From Promethearchaeota archaeon (lineage in GTDB: Archaea > Asgardarchaeota > Lokiarchaeia > Sigyniarchaeales > SOKP01): a stretch of 64,000 nt of DNA. Below the pieces are notes generated by a model. The model worked only from the letters and a program-made list of their open reading frames with translations, had not been told where the DNA came from and searched no databases. Each line of letters opens with the position of its first letter. The stretch's first letter is position 1. Position numbers and translations under genes: made by a program. Of this stretch, positions 26,911 to 36,839 are shown in pieces. The stretch is taken from contig JAEOTA010000051.1 of NCBI GenBank assembly GCA_016840085.1, forward strand, positions 1-64,000. The letters run 5' to 3'.

Positions 26911-27495
26911 ATGAGTGAAACAGAAAATATTGAAATCATTATTCATGGTCGAGGAGGTCAAGGCGCTGTAACTGCTTGTGAAATTATTGCAGAAGCTGCC
27001 TATTTAAGTGGGAATTTTACTGATGTTCATGCTTATCCTTCATTTGGAGCAGAAAGAAGAGGTGCTCCTGTTCAAGCATATGCTAAACTCTCTAGAACTG
27101 ATATTATATGGGATAGAGCTCAAATAGAACACCCGAATATATTAATCATATTTGATGAAACTGTTTTAAACCAAGAAATTGCTTCCTCCCTTAGAAAAGG
27201 TGGATTTTTTATTATTAATTCTGATAAAGAACCAGAATTCTTTGTTAAAGAGTATAATTTAAAAGATGTAAAAATATTGGTGGCCGACATTAGTAAATTA
27301 GCAATTGAGAAGAGTCTAACAATTGATGGAAATCCAGTAATCAACACACCTATCCTCGGTTTACTTTCAAAAGCATTACCAGAATTAAATTTAAAAAATT
27401 TGAAAGCTGTTTTATTAAAACGTATGGGTGAAAAAATAGGTAAACTCAATTATGAATTAATTGAACAAGGATATAGTTTAGCAAAAATTTTATGA
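26911..27495 (+). CDS. porG: 2-oxoacid:ferredoxin oxidoreductase (pyruvate-type), gamma subunit
   Basis: A 194-residue gamma subunit with the start IEIIIHGRGGQGAVTACEII and the AYPSFGAERRGAPVQAY motif that recognises CoA in this family. The other subunits (delta, alpha, beta) lie at 33.4-35.9 kb, so this gene is split from them by two opposite-strand histidine kinases, while archaeal porGDAB genes usually sit together. Pyruvate is the most common substrate; 2-oxoisovalerate is an alternative that sequence alone does not exclude. Confidence 0.9.
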   Translation: MSETENIEIIIHGRGGQGAVTACEIIAEAAYLSGNFTDVHAYPSFGAERRGAPVQAYAKLSRTDIIWDRAQIEHPNILIIFDETVLNQEIASSLRKGGFFIINSDKEPEFFVKEYNLKDVKILVADISKLAIEKSLTIDGNPVINTPILGLLSKALPELNLKNLKAVLLKRMGEKIGKLNYELIEQGYSLAKIL

Positions 27496-27515
27496 ATATT
27501 TTTTTTAAATACTAA

Positions 27516-30500
27516 CTAATAAATTGGTAATTTCACAAAAAAAGTACTTCCCTTATTTCTCCCTTGTGATTCAGCTCTAATATTACCATCGTGTAAATCA
27601 ACTATTTCTTTCGAAATGAATAATCCGAGTCCAGAACCTTGAATGTCTATATATTCCAATCCTTCTCCATATCGTTCTATTTTTCCAAATCTAGTAAAAA
27701 GTATTTCCATTTCTTCTCTGGTTAATCCTATCCCTGTATCACTCACAGAAATAACAGCCCAGTTATCTAATTTTTCCAGTTTTATATTAATTTTCCCCCT
27801 CGGACGAGTATTTTTGATTGCATTTGATACTAAATTCAAAATAACTTGCTCGATTCTAATTTTATCAATATCCAGAACTAATGTGTCTGGAAGCTTTAAA
27901 TTTAGATTAAGATTTCTTTCTTTTATGAAGTGGATCATTTCTTTAGTAGATTCTCCTATGAGCTTAGATAAATCAGATTTTTGTTTTTTTAATTTGAATT
28001 TATCATATTCTATCCTCGATATGTCAATTAAATTATCTACTAGATACTTCAATCTCATAGCTCCTCTTTCAATCAATTTGATTAATTCTAATTGTTCATA
28101 TCCCATTTGATTATAATAAAGGTTTGTAAAAAGTTCAGCGCCACCGTAAACAGTAGCAAGGGGAGTTTTTAATTCATGGGCAACTCTAGATATCAAATTT
28201 TTTCTAATTTGGTCAAGTTCCTTTAATTTTGTAATTTCTTCATTAATTAGGAATTCTGCTTGTTTACGTTTTATGATATCAGTGAATAAAGCTTGGACAA
28301 AGTATTCATTGTCTATTTGAATTAGAGATGCTTGCAAATTTACCCAGATTAAACTCCGATCTTTTCTATACATTTGTAGATCAATTCGATGAACTCTTTC
28401 TCCTTTTATGAATTTTGTAAAGAGTTTCATAATAGTTGGTAAATAATCCTGATGTATTACTGAGATTCTTTGAAATTTTTTACCTACCAAATCTTCTTTT
28501 GAATAGCCAAACATTAATTCTGTTGTTGGATTACACTCAATAATTCTTCCTTTGGAATTTATCACAACAATAGAGAATGGAGTATTCTCATAAAAAAATC
28601 GATATTTTTTTTCAGATTCTAAAAGTCTTCTCTCTGCTTCCACTTTATCAGTAACATCAATTATAGTAATAAAATCTGCAAGTCTTCCTTGATAATTTAT
28701 AGTTTTTGAAAAAAGTTCTCCATAAATTAATTCTCCTGTTTTTTTAAGACCTCTAAATTGATAATAGTTTATAACATCTTTCTCTCCTATCTGCTTTTTT
28801 CTTGCCTGTTCAGCAATCATTTGTCTATCTTCTGGATGAACCATATTAAGAAATTCTCCAGGACTCCAATCCTTCATTTCTTCTGGAGTTATTCCTCCAA
28901 TAAGAGCGAGTTTTTGATTAACATATTTAAACTTTCCATCTTGTAAAATAGCAATGCCGAATAATGATTGTTCGGCAATATTTCTGAATTTTTCCTCAGA
29001 TTCTTTTAATTCACGTTCTAAAGTGAATTTCTCAGTAATATCTATGAATGTTCCATCTATTCTAACTGGGTTGCTTTGCTTATCTCTAATTAAATGTGAA
29101 TTCAATTCTAATACAATTCTTTCACCATTTTTTTTTAACGCGTGACTTACATAACCTTTAACAATTTCATTTTTTAACATTTGTTCTAAATATTCTGCTC
29201 GAAGTTCTGGTTGTTGCCACAAGTCAGTAACTTTTGTTTCTCTTAAATCTTCTGATATATCAAACCCTAAAATTTTATTATAAGCAGGATTATGAGATAA
29301 TAAAACACCATCTAAGGTGACTTGATAAAATCCAACATCTAAATTATTTATCATATTCCTATACTTTAATTCGGAATTTCTTAATTTTTGCTCTGATTCT
29401 ACTTTTTCCGTTATGTCGCGAGTAAAACCATAAAAACCAACTTTTTTTCCCCTAGAATCAAATTTTAAATATGCCGTCCCATCTATGATTTGCATTGATC
29501 CATCATTTCTAAAGACTTTAGTTTCAAAAATTGCTCTTAGGATCTCGCCATTATAGAGTTGATTGAACTTTTTAATTACTTCATTTATTGTTTTCTTCTC
29601 TATAATATCACGATAATTCATTCCTATTAATTCATCTTTTGAATATCCTAAAAATTTACAGTGATAATCATTGACAAATGTATAATTTCCATTAAGATCT
29701 ACTTCAAAATACCCATCCTGCATATTCTCAAGGATACTTCTATATTTTTTTTCAGACTCTCTTAATTCTACTTCTGCTATTCTTTTTTCAGTTATATCTT
29801 CAGTTTGAACAATTGCCAAATCTGGCTTAACATAGCCATAGTTTACTAATAGATATTTTTTTTCTTCAGTAAATTGAAATTTATATTTCATCTCTCTTGT
29901 TATATGAGTTTTTTGGTTAAAACATTGATGTAAATCTTCTAAAATATCTGGTCTATCTTTATACATATCAGAAGCTCTATGGCCCAAGAAGCTGATAACA
30001 TTCCCGTTAGTTAATATTTCAGCACTATTATTATAATCGATAAGAACAAAATCATCATTATATTTTTTCCACGTATAGGCAGCAATTGGACCCTCTTTAT
30101 ACAATGCTCTAAACATTTCTCCAGAATCTAGCAATTTTTGTTCTGTTTTCTTACGATCAGTGATATTTCTACCTATTCCTAATACTGCATATATTTCCCC
30201 ATCTCTTTTTAATGGAATAGCGTAAGTGTCTATATATAAATAATTACCATTTTTCGCCTTAATTTTATATTCTCTACGTTTGGATTGTTTACCCCTCTTT
30301 AATATTTCTTTCAAAGCACCAAAAGCTTTATCTATCTCATCTTTTTCAACCATATCTACAAAACTAAGCCCCGATATTTCTTCCCTTTCATAACCAAGTG
30401 AAATTAATGCAATATCATTCGCATCCAGAAAGTTTCCCTTTAGATCACTAACATAAATTAAATCTAATGAATGCTCAAATAAATCGTTAAATCTTTCTCT

Positions 30501-30524
30501 AATCTCTTGCCTATCATATTCCAT
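27516..30524 (-). CDS. Multi-PAS sensor histidine kinase (six PAS domains)
   Basis: A 1002-residue cytoplasmic kinase with no transmembrane helix. Six PAS domains follow one another (about 8-125, 135-250, 258-375, 385-500, 510-630, 640-765), each with the 'GY-s-x-eel-G' type core. Then come HisKA (SRVAHELKTPLA, phospho-His) and HATPase_c (N-box NLVSNAIKN, G1 DTGIGL, F-box FTRFG, G2 GSGLGLFIS). No receiver domain is fused and no response regulator gene is nearby. Its last four PAS-kinase units resemble the next gene upstream, so the two arose by duplication. Ligands are unknown. Confidence 0.9.
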   Translation of the reverse strand: MEYDRQEIRERFNDLFEHSLDLIYVSDLKGNFLDANDIALISLGYEREEISGLSFVDMVEKDEIDKAFGALKEILKRGKQSKRREYKIKAKNGNYLYIDTYAIPLKRDGEIYAVLGIGRNITDRKKTEQKLLDSGEMFRALYKEGPIAAYTWKKYNDDFVLIDYNNSAEILTNGNVISFLGHRASDMYKDRPDILEDLHQCFNQKTHITREMKYKFQFTEEKKYLLVNYGYVKPDLAIVQTEDITEKRIAEVELRESEKKYRSILENMQDGYFEVDLNGNYTFVNDYHCKFLGYSKDELIGMNYRDIIEKKTINEVIKKFNQLYNGEILRAIFETKVFRNDGSMQIIDGTAYLKFDSRGKKVGFYGFTRDITEKVESEQKLRNSELKYRNMINNLDVGFYQVTLDGVLLSHNPAYNKILGFDISEDLRETKVTDLWQQPELRAEYLEQMLKNEIVKGYVSHALKKNGERIVLELNSHLIRDKQSNPVRIDGTFIDITEKFTLERELKESEEKFRNIAEQSLFGIAILQDGKFKYVNQKLALIGGITPEEMKDWSPGEFLNMVHPEDRQMIAEQARKKQIGEKDVINYYQFRGLKKTGELIYGELFSKTINYQGRLADFITIIDVTDKVEAERRLLESEKKYRFFYENTPFSIVVINSKGRIIECNPTTELMFGYSKEDLVGKKFQRISVIHQDYLPTIMKLFTKFIKGERVHRIDLQMYRKDRSLIWVNLQASLIQIDNEYFVQALFTDIIKRKQAEFLINEEITKLKELDQIRKNLISRVAHELKTPLATVYGGAELFTNLYYNQMGYEQLELIKLIERGAMRLKYLVDNLIDISRIEYDKFKLKKQKSDLSKLIGESTKEMIHFIKERNLNLNLKLPDTLVLDIDKIRIEQVILNLVSNAIKNTRPRGKINIKLEKLDNWAVISVSDTGIGLTREEMEILFTRFGKIERYGEGLEYIDIQGSGLGLFISKEIVDLHDGNIRAESQGRNKGSTFFVKLPIY

Positions 30525-30824
30525 TAAAATAACCTCAAAGCTTTATTTTTTTTAAATCTGTAATCTCTTCTAAAAAAATATTAAAATATTTACTATATAT
30601 TTGTTTCTTTTAATTTCAGATTTACACTCCTAACTAGTTTTTATTTACAAATTTAATTTAGAATTCTTTTTATTACATTATCAAAAAATGAGCAAACTAG
30701 CATAATTAACACTACTATTTTTTTAAATCGGAAAAACTATGCTTCAATTGTTATTTGATTTTATTTTTTATTATATTCAAAAATTGGTATAGTTTTTTAT
30801 GAAAACATATCAATTCTATGACTT
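30525..30824. promoter_or_regulatory. Spacer between the two histidine kinase genes
   Basis: 300 bp of AT-rich DNA with no gene seen. It separates the two same-strand kinase genes and should hold the promoter of the six-PAS kinase. No distinct operator-like repeat is visible. Confidence 0.4.
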
Positions 30825-33122
30825 CTATTGAATAGGTAATTTTAATATAAATGTGCTCCCTTTATCTCTTCCTTCAGATTCAGCCCATATTTTCCCCTCA
30901 TGTAAATCTATGATTTGCTTTGATATATATAACCCCAGACCGGAACCTTGGATATCTATATACTCTAATCCATCTCCATATCTTTCAATTTTTCCAAACC
31001 TTGTAAAAATTATCTCCATTTCTTCACTTGTAAGCCCTATTCCAGTATCAATGATATAAATTTCAGCCCAGTTATCTATTTTTTTTAAAATTATTTTTAT
31101 ACTTCCTTTTGGTGGAGTATTTTTTATTGCATTTGATAAGAGGTTTAGAAGTACATGTTCCATTCTTACTTTATCTACTTCAATATACATCTCATTAGGC
31201 AGATCAAGCTTTAGGATCAAATTTCGCTTTCGGATTAGGTACAGCAGCTCGTTCGTACAATTTTTAATAATATTGCTTAAATCATATAAATCTTTTTTTA
31301 ATTGGAACTTTTTATACTCTATTCGAGTTATGTCTAGTAGATTATCAACCAGATATTTTAGCCTTTTACCACCTTTTTCAATCATTTCAATAAGTTCTTT
31401 AGATTCCTTTTTAAATTGATCTTTAAACATATCTAAAAGGAGTTCAGATGCTCCACAAACAGATACAAGAGGCGTTTTCAACTCATGAGAAACTCTAGAA
31501 ATTAAATCTTTTCTAATTTGATCTAATTCTTTCAGTTTCTGAATTTCCTCTTTAATGAGAAGATCTGCCTTTTTTTGTTCTGAGATGTCATTTAAGATCG
31601 TTTGAATTAAGACTTCATCACCTAATTTCACTAAAGATGATTGGTACCTCATCCAAATCAAATTACCATCTTTTTTATATAATTCTATATCTAGTGGAGG
31701 TAAAATTTCACCTTTTAAAACCTTATAAAACCGTTCAAGCATTTTTGGTATATATTTTGGATGAAGAGCTGGAAGATTTTTAAATTCATTACCAATTAAT
31801 TCATCTTCACTATAACCAAGCATTTTTTCAATTGCAGGATTACAATAAATTAACTTACCCTGTTGGTCAATTAATACAATTGAAAATGGGACAGATTCAA
31901 TTAAATTCCGATATCGTGCCTCAGATTCCCTTAACTTTTGTTCTAATTCAAATTTTTCTGTAATATCTGAAATTAATCCCTGAATTACAACGGAATCTTC
32001 CTTATTTGTTTTTAATATGTGAGAATTTAATTGAAACACTAATTTTTTACTATTTCTATTTTTTGCATGAACTAGATAATTCTTTACAAAACTTTTTTGT
32101 TCTATTTCATTTAAATAAACTTTACGTTCTTCAGGATTCTGCCAAAAATCATGCACATCTCTGTTTGTTAAATTCTCAGAGCTGTCATAACCAAGTAATT
32201 CACAAAATGCTGGATTATGATTTAATAATACACCCTCCCAGTTTACTTGATAAAAACCCATATCTAAATTATTGATCATACTTCTGTACTTTTCTTCTGA
32301 TTTTCTTAACATTTTCTCTGCTAAAACACGTGTAGTAATATCACGAACTATCCCTTGAATAACCTTTTTCCCTCCAATTTCAAACAAACTGGAGGAAACC
32401 TCAGCTAGAAAAATTTTACCGTTTTTCTTTTTAAAACTAATTTCAAATCTTATTACTCCTGATTCAGAAATCTCTTTAAAAGCTTTTTTAGAGGTTTCAA
32501 GTTCTGATTCAGGATGAAGTTGAGATATATTCAACGATAGGATCTCCGATTCAGTATAACCGAATTGATCTAATACTTTTTGGTTTACATCTATGATATT
32601 TCCTTCAAGATCATGAAGAAAAATAGCATCATTTGAATGGTGAAATAGATTGCTATATTGTTCCTCGGATTCCCTTAACTCTTGAGTTCTTAAATTAACT
32701 ATTTGTTCTAATTCTTCTTTAAATTTTTTCTCTTCTTCCTTTCTTTTAGTAATATCACGAAATAACCCATAAAAACCAATTTTATTTCCCTTAGAATCAT
32801 ATTTTAAATATATAGAAGTTTCACCAATAATATTATCTCCTTTATTATTCATGAATTGGTATTGAAAATCTGTTAATGGTTTTTCAGTCCGAAAAACATA
32901 ATTAAATCCTTCAAAAACTTTTTTTCTATTTTTTTCATCAGTTATATATTCATAATTTAATCCTAATAACTCCTTTTTAGAATATCCAGTAAGCTTACGT
33001 AATGAATCGTTAAAGTAAGTAAAATTACCTTTTAAATCGACTTCGAAATAACATTCTTTTATTGTTTCTAATAATTGTAAAAATTTATTTTCAGAAAACT
33101 CCACTTTTTTTCCTTTAACCAA
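30825..33122 (-). CDS. Multi-PAS sensor histidine kinase (four PAS domains)
   Basis: A 765-residue soluble kinase. PAS domains lie at about 10-130, 155-270, 277-395 and 400-520, with a charged coiled coil at about 128-155. They are followed by HisKA (SRVSHELKTPLV) and HATPase_c (NLLSNAIKN, DTGIGL, FTRFG, GSGLGLYIS). PAS3, PAS4 and the kinase core closely parallel the last part of its neighbour, for example KYRSMINNLDMGFYQV against KYRNMINNLDVGFYQV. The two would sense related cytoplasmic signals. There is no receiver domain. Confidence 0.9.
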   Translation of the reverse strand: MVKGKKVEFSENKFLQLLETIKECYFEVDLKGNFTYFNDSLRKLTGYSKKELLGLNYEYITDEKNRKKVFEGFNYVFRTEKPLTDFQYQFMNNKGDNIIGETSIYLKYDSKGNKIGFYGLFRDITKRKEEEKKFKEELEQIVNLRTQELRESEEQYSNLFHHSNDAIFLHDLEGNIIDVNQKVLDQFGYTESEILSLNISQLHPESELETSKKAFKEISESGVIRFEISFKKKNGKIFLAEVSSSLFEIGGKKVIQGIVRDITTRVLAEKMLRKSEEKYRSMINNLDMGFYQVNWEGVLLNHNPAFCELLGYDSSENLTNRDVHDFWQNPEERKVYLNEIEQKSFVKNYLVHAKNRNSKKLVFQLNSHILKTNKEDSVVIQGLISDITEKFELEQKLRESEARYRNLIESVPFSIVLIDQQGKLIYCNPAIEKMLGYSEDELIGNEFKNLPALHPKYIPKMLERFYKVLKGEILPPLDIELYKKDGNLIWMRYQSSLVKLGDEVLIQTILNDISEQKKADLLIKEEIQKLKELDQIRKDLISRVSHELKTPLVSVCGASELLLDMFKDQFKKESKELIEMIEKGGKRLKYLVDNLLDITRIEYKKFQLKKDLYDLSNIIKNCTNELLYLIRKRNLILKLDLPNEMYIEVDKVRMEHVLLNLLSNAIKNTPPKGSIKIILKKIDNWAEIYIIDTGIGLTSEEMEIIFTRFGKIERYGDGLEYIDIQGSGLGLYISKQIIDLHEGKIWAESEGRDKGSTFILKLPIQ

Positions 33123-33418
33123 CTATTTTCTTTACTAATTTTTAAAAATCCCTTAATCTACATAAATACGTATCCTACAGAAGAAAAGAATTTTTTATTA
33201 TGACATTAATGAAATATAAAGTATTTAACTTTTATTTAAAAAGAGTTATGCTCTATTCCTTTGTAAATTATTAACAATTTTAAATTCTATATTCTTAAAA
33301 CTCATAACTTAATTAAAATCCCGCTAATATCTTTATTTTTATAAATGGTAAGAAATAAAAACTTATCTGCGTTTGATTTTATACAAGAATCTTATTTAAA
33401 TCTAATTTTGATATATTA

Positions 33419-33718
33419 ATGACAGACTCAAAAAAAGACTATCAAAAAATTCTAGGTTCAGTTCAAAAACCAGTTATCGGGGAAGCTGGAAAAACTGGAA
33501 CTTGGAGCTCCAAAAAACCAGTGATAGATTTAGATAAATGTATTCCTGCTAAGTCCGGAAAACTGAGCTGCTTTAATTGTTGGTTATATTGCCCTGAAGC
33601 GGTAATCACTAGGACTATTCCACCTAAAATAGATTATGAATATTGTAAAGGCTGTGGTATATGTATGGAAGAATGTCCTGTGAAAGCTATATCAATGGAG
33701 GAGGTGAAACTTGAATGA
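33419..33718 (+). CDS. porD: 2-oxoacid:ferredoxin oxidoreductase, delta (ferredoxin) subunit
   Basis: A 99-residue 2[4Fe-4S] subunit. The second cluster motif is regular (CKGCGICMEECP). The first is stretched: CIPAKSGKLSCFNCWLYCP has nine residues between its first and second Cys instead of two, while the rest keeps the CxxCxxxCP spacing. The N-terminal PVIGEAGKTGTWSSKKPVID matches PorD. The 4-nt ATGA overlap with porA shows coupling. Confidence 0.9.
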   Translation: MTDSKKDYQKILGSVQKPVIGEAGKTGTWSSKKPVIDLDKCIPAKSGKLSCFNCWLYCPEAVITRTIPPKIDYEYCKGCGICMEECPVKAISMEEVKLE

Positions 33719-35007
33719 CTATTAGAGAAAAGAAAAAGATGTTGATTGATGAAAATGTTACAATTCTAACAGGAAATCATGCTGCAGCACATGCTTTTAG
33801 ACAATCAAAGGTTGGTGTTGTTTCTGCTTATCCGATAACTCCACAAAGTCCTGTTGTTGAAAAAATTGCTGAATTTATAGCAGAAGGAAAGTTAAATGCA
33901 AGATTTGTAATGGTCGAATCAGAACATTCTGCTCTTGCTGTATGCTGTGCTGCTTCTGCAACAGGTTCTAGAGTCGGCACAGCAACTTCAGCTCATGGAT
34001 TGGAATTTATGTATGAAATGTTACCATGGGCAGCGGGAAATAGACTACCATTAGTTATAAATCTAGCCACAAGGTCGCTTGGAGCACCTTGGTCTGTCTG
34101 GACAGATCACTCGGATTTTATTACGATTAGAGATGTAGGTTGGATGCAATTCATGTGCGAAAATAACCAAGAAATTTATGATACAAACATTCAAGCTTTT
34201 AGAATTGCTGAAGATAAGCGAGTTTTTTTACCAGCAATTGTAGCATATGATGGATATATATTATCACATACAGTTATGCCTGTAAAATTAGAAAATCAAA
34301 AAGACATAGATGAGTTTTTACCACCTCTTAAGCATCATATTAATTTATCAGATATTTCAACAATTAAAGGAATAGATCCTGTTACAACGCCTCATGTTGT
34401 TAAAAGAGAAGAAGGAACTGCACCAGGATATTATGAATATAGATATGCCTTGCAGAAAGCATTAGAAAATTCAATAAATATAATTAAAGAAGTTCATGAT
34501 GAATTTGCTGAAAAATTCGGTAGAACTTATGGAAATGGTGTATATAAGGCAATTAATACCGAGGATGCGGATATAATAATATTTGGAATGGGATCTGTGG
34601 CTTCTCAATCTAGAATTGCTGTTAAAAAACTCAGAGAACAAGGATTAAAGGTGGGATTGGTAAGTCTGAAACTTTTTAGACCCTATCCCTCAGAAGAATT
34701 AAGGGAATTTTTCAAGGATAAGGAAAATATAGTGGTCTTTGACAGAGAGATTGGATATGGCTATGAAGGTGTTCTATCTTATGAATTGAAAGCTGCCCTC
34801 TATGGATTAAAGACAAGACCAAATATTAAAGGATTTATTGTGGGATTAGGAGGAAGAGATGTAAAAACTGAACATATCATTACTGGTGTTCGTCGAGCTT
34901 TAGATGATTTTAAAAAAGGAATTTTCACCAATAAAACAGAATTTTTGGGATTACGATTAGAAGAATTAGAAGATTATGATGAAAAAACTTATTTTGCAGA
35001 GAGGTGA
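33715..35007 (+). CDS. porA: 2-oxoacid:ferredoxin oxidoreductase, alpha subunit
   Basis: A 430-residue subunit that binds substrate and the TPP pyrimidine. It shows LTGNHAAAHAFRQSKVGVVS, AYPITPQSPVVE, the MVESEHSAL glutamate segment, GTATSAHGLEFMYE and the C-terminal GMGSVASQSR/GLVSLKLFRPYP. Length and motifs match archaeal PorA (pyruvate or 2-oxoisovalerate). It follows porD and is followed by porB after 6 nt. Confidence 0.93.
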   Translation: MTIREKKKMLIDENVTILTGNHAAAHAFRQSKVGVVSAYPITPQSPVVEKIAEFIAEGKLNARFVMVESEHSALAVCCAASATGSRVGTATSAHGLEFMYEMLPWAAGNRLPLVINLATRSLGAPWSVWTDHSDFITIRDVGWMQFMCENNQEIYDTNIQAFRIAEDKRVFLPAIVAYDGYILSHTVMPVKLENQKDIDEFLPPLKHHINLSDISTIKGIDPVTTPHVVKREEGTAPGYYEYRYALQKALENSINIIKEVHDEFAEKFGRTYGNGVYKAINTEDADIIIFGMGSVASQSRIAVKKLREQGLKVGLVSLKLFRPYPSEELREFFKDKENIVVFDREIGYGYEGVLSYELKAALYGLKTRPNIKGFIVGLGGRDVKTEHIITGVRRALDDFKKGIFTNKTEFLGLRLEELEDYDEKTYFAER

Positions 35008-35013
35008 GAAGCG

Positions 35014-35913
35014 TTGGTAAATGTGATGGAACTTCCTGAAGAAGAATATATATATCCAGGCACACGTGCCTGTGCGGGTTGTGGAATGGCACTAATATAT
35101 AGAATTGCTCTCAAAGCTTTGGGTGCCAATACTATTATAACAGTCCCCGCATCTTGTTTAACAGTTCTACATGGCATGCAAGGTTTTTGTACTACCAAAG
35201 TTTCTGTTTATCACACACCATTTGCAACTACAGGCGCGGCAGCATCTGGAATCTTAGCCTCATTAGAGGATAAAAATTTAGCAGATAAAATAACTATTCT
35301 TGCTTTTGCGGGAGATGGTGGGACAACAGATATAGGTATTCAAGCTCTAAGTGGAGCTGCAGAAAGAGGAACAAATTTCATCTATGCTTGCTATGATAAT
35401 GAAGCATATATGAATACTGGTGTTCAAAGAAGCGGTTCAACACCATTGGGAGTCCAAACAACTACCACTCCTAGGGGAAAAGCGGTTCATAAGAAAAATA
35501 TGCCTAAAATTTTAGAAGCCCATGGAATTCCTTATGTTGCCACCGCAAATGCTGCTTACCCACTTGATTTATATGAAAAATTTAAAAGAGCAAAGACTAT
35601 TAAAGGCACTAAATATATTCACATAATTTCTCCTTGTCCACCTGGGTGGGGATATGATCCAAAAGATACAATCCTCATAGGTAGACTCGCAACTCAAACT
35701 GGATTTTGGCCCCTTTATGAGGTTATAAATGGAAAGTTTGAATTATCGAAACCAAGTAAAAAATATTTGGATCCATCAAAAATAACGCCGATTGCAGAGT
35801 ATTTAAATGTCCAAAAAAGATTTAGATCTATAGATGATAAAACAGTACTACTTTATGAAGAGTATATTAATAAATTATGGAAAGAAATAAAGCAAAGACT
35901 TGATAATAAATAA
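35014..35913 (+). CDS. porB: 2-oxoacid:ferredoxin oxidoreductase, beta subunit
   Basis: A 299-residue TPP- and [4Fe-4S]-binding subunit. Cluster cysteines are in CAGCGMAL and later (SCLTVLHG, HIISPCPPGW); the TPP motif begins FAGDGGTTDIG and runs to YDNEAYMNTG. TTG 35014 is chosen because GAGGTGA at 35001-35007 sits 6 nt before it; the in-frame ATG at 35026 would leave too long a spacer. It completes PorDAB with the distant PorG. Confidence 0.94.
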   Translation: MVNVMELPEEEYIYPGTRACAGCGMALIYRIALKALGANTIITVPASCLTVLHGMQGFCTTKVSVYHTPFATTGAAASGILASLEDKNLADKITILAFAGDGGTTDIGIQALSGAAERGTNFIYACYDNEAYMNTGVQRSGSTPLGVQTTTTPRGKAVHKKNMPKILEAHGIPYVATANAAYPLDLYEKFKRAKTIKGTKYIHIISPCPPGWGYDPKDTILIGRLATQTGFWPLYEVINGKFELSKPSKKYLDPSKITPIAEYLNVQKRFRSIDDKTVLLYEEYINKLWKEIKQRLDNK

Positions 35914-36031
35914 TATTGAGAGTCTAATATTTTCACTATTAATTTAAAACTTTTTTATCTAATTTTTTTAATTACCAATATTGTATGGAAAAGAATAAAA
36001 AGTAATTTTAGTTAAGATAAATAGAGAATTC

Positions 36032-36814
36032 ATGCTTAGAACATATATTTTCAATGAATCTAAATCTAGTTGGACAGAAGAAGATCAACGTTTACTATTA
36101 CATGATGTTTGTGTATTTTTAGATGAAACAAATAAAAAAATCTATATATGGAATGGTCCAAAAAGTTCCAAAGAAAAATTCAAAAAAGGGTTTGAATTAG
36201 TTGGGGAGATTCTTTCTAATTATCCTGATTTGAAACTCCAACTAATAGTATTAAAGAAAGACATTCCAACTAATATTGAAAGTAAGCTTAATTCTATGTT
36301 GGAATCTGCAAAAAAAGAGGAAATCACAACACTTTTGTTTAGTAGATTATCAACGATACGTTTTTATTTTATTTTTTTATTAGGTGTAATAATATTACCA
36401 ATAATTGCATTAGCAAATTTGAGCTTATCTTTAATATGGCCAGTTTCTAATGGAAATTATGAAGTAAGTAGTGCATTATATGAAATGTGGATAAATATTT
36501 CTAAGATAATAATGATTATAACCCTAATTCTATTTATCTTAAATACAATAATAGGGATAATCGAAATAGAAAACCAGGTTATAATTTTTTCTACAGCTGG
36601 TTTAATTATATCTATTGGAATAGTGATTTATTTAAATTTTGGCATCTTTCTTTTCTTATTTCAAGAAGGATCAACATTAACCGATTACTTGATTTCACGA
36701 GAAGATCTATTTTTCTTTTTCTTTCTAAACTTGATTGCAATCCTAATTTTCGAAATTCCAAATATATATAAATTTGTATCTTTTTTGAAGACTTATCGAA
36801 AATTTATAATGTAA
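36032..36814 (+). CDS. Gelsolin-like domain fused to four transmembrane helices
   Basis: A 260-residue protein. Residues about 10-85 look like one gelsolin/villin repeat: LHDVCVFLDETNKKIYIWNG followed by SSKEKFKKGFELVGEI, the classic 'D-v-y-iLD-x-iyvW-G' strand-turn-strand and long helix. Residues about 112-250 hold four strongly hydrophobic helices. Asgard archaea are known to encode gelsolin-domain proteins acting on actin. Here the domain is tethered to the membrane with no signal peptide, so it should face the cytoplasm. Actin or calcium binding is inference. Confidence 0.7.
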   Translation: MLRTYIFNESKSSWTEEDQRLLLHDVCVFLDETNKKIYIWNGPKSSKEKFKKGFELVGEILSNYPDLKLQLIVLKKDIPTNIESKLNSMLESAKKEEITTLLFSRLSTIRFYFIFLLGVIILPIIALANLSLSLIWPVSNGNYEVSSALYEMWINISKIIMIITLILFILNTIIGIIEIENQVIIFSTAGLIISIGIVIYLNFGIFLFLFQEGSTLTDYLISREDLFFFFFLNLIAILIFEIPNIYKFVSFLKTYRKFIM

Positions 36815-36839
36815 AATTCATTTTTTAGCTGAATAGAGT

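Noticed and set aside
27643..28110. Antisense ORF opposite the six-PAS kinase
   Set aside because: Serine/isoleucine-rich shadow of a kinase coding strand; no start signal or domain.
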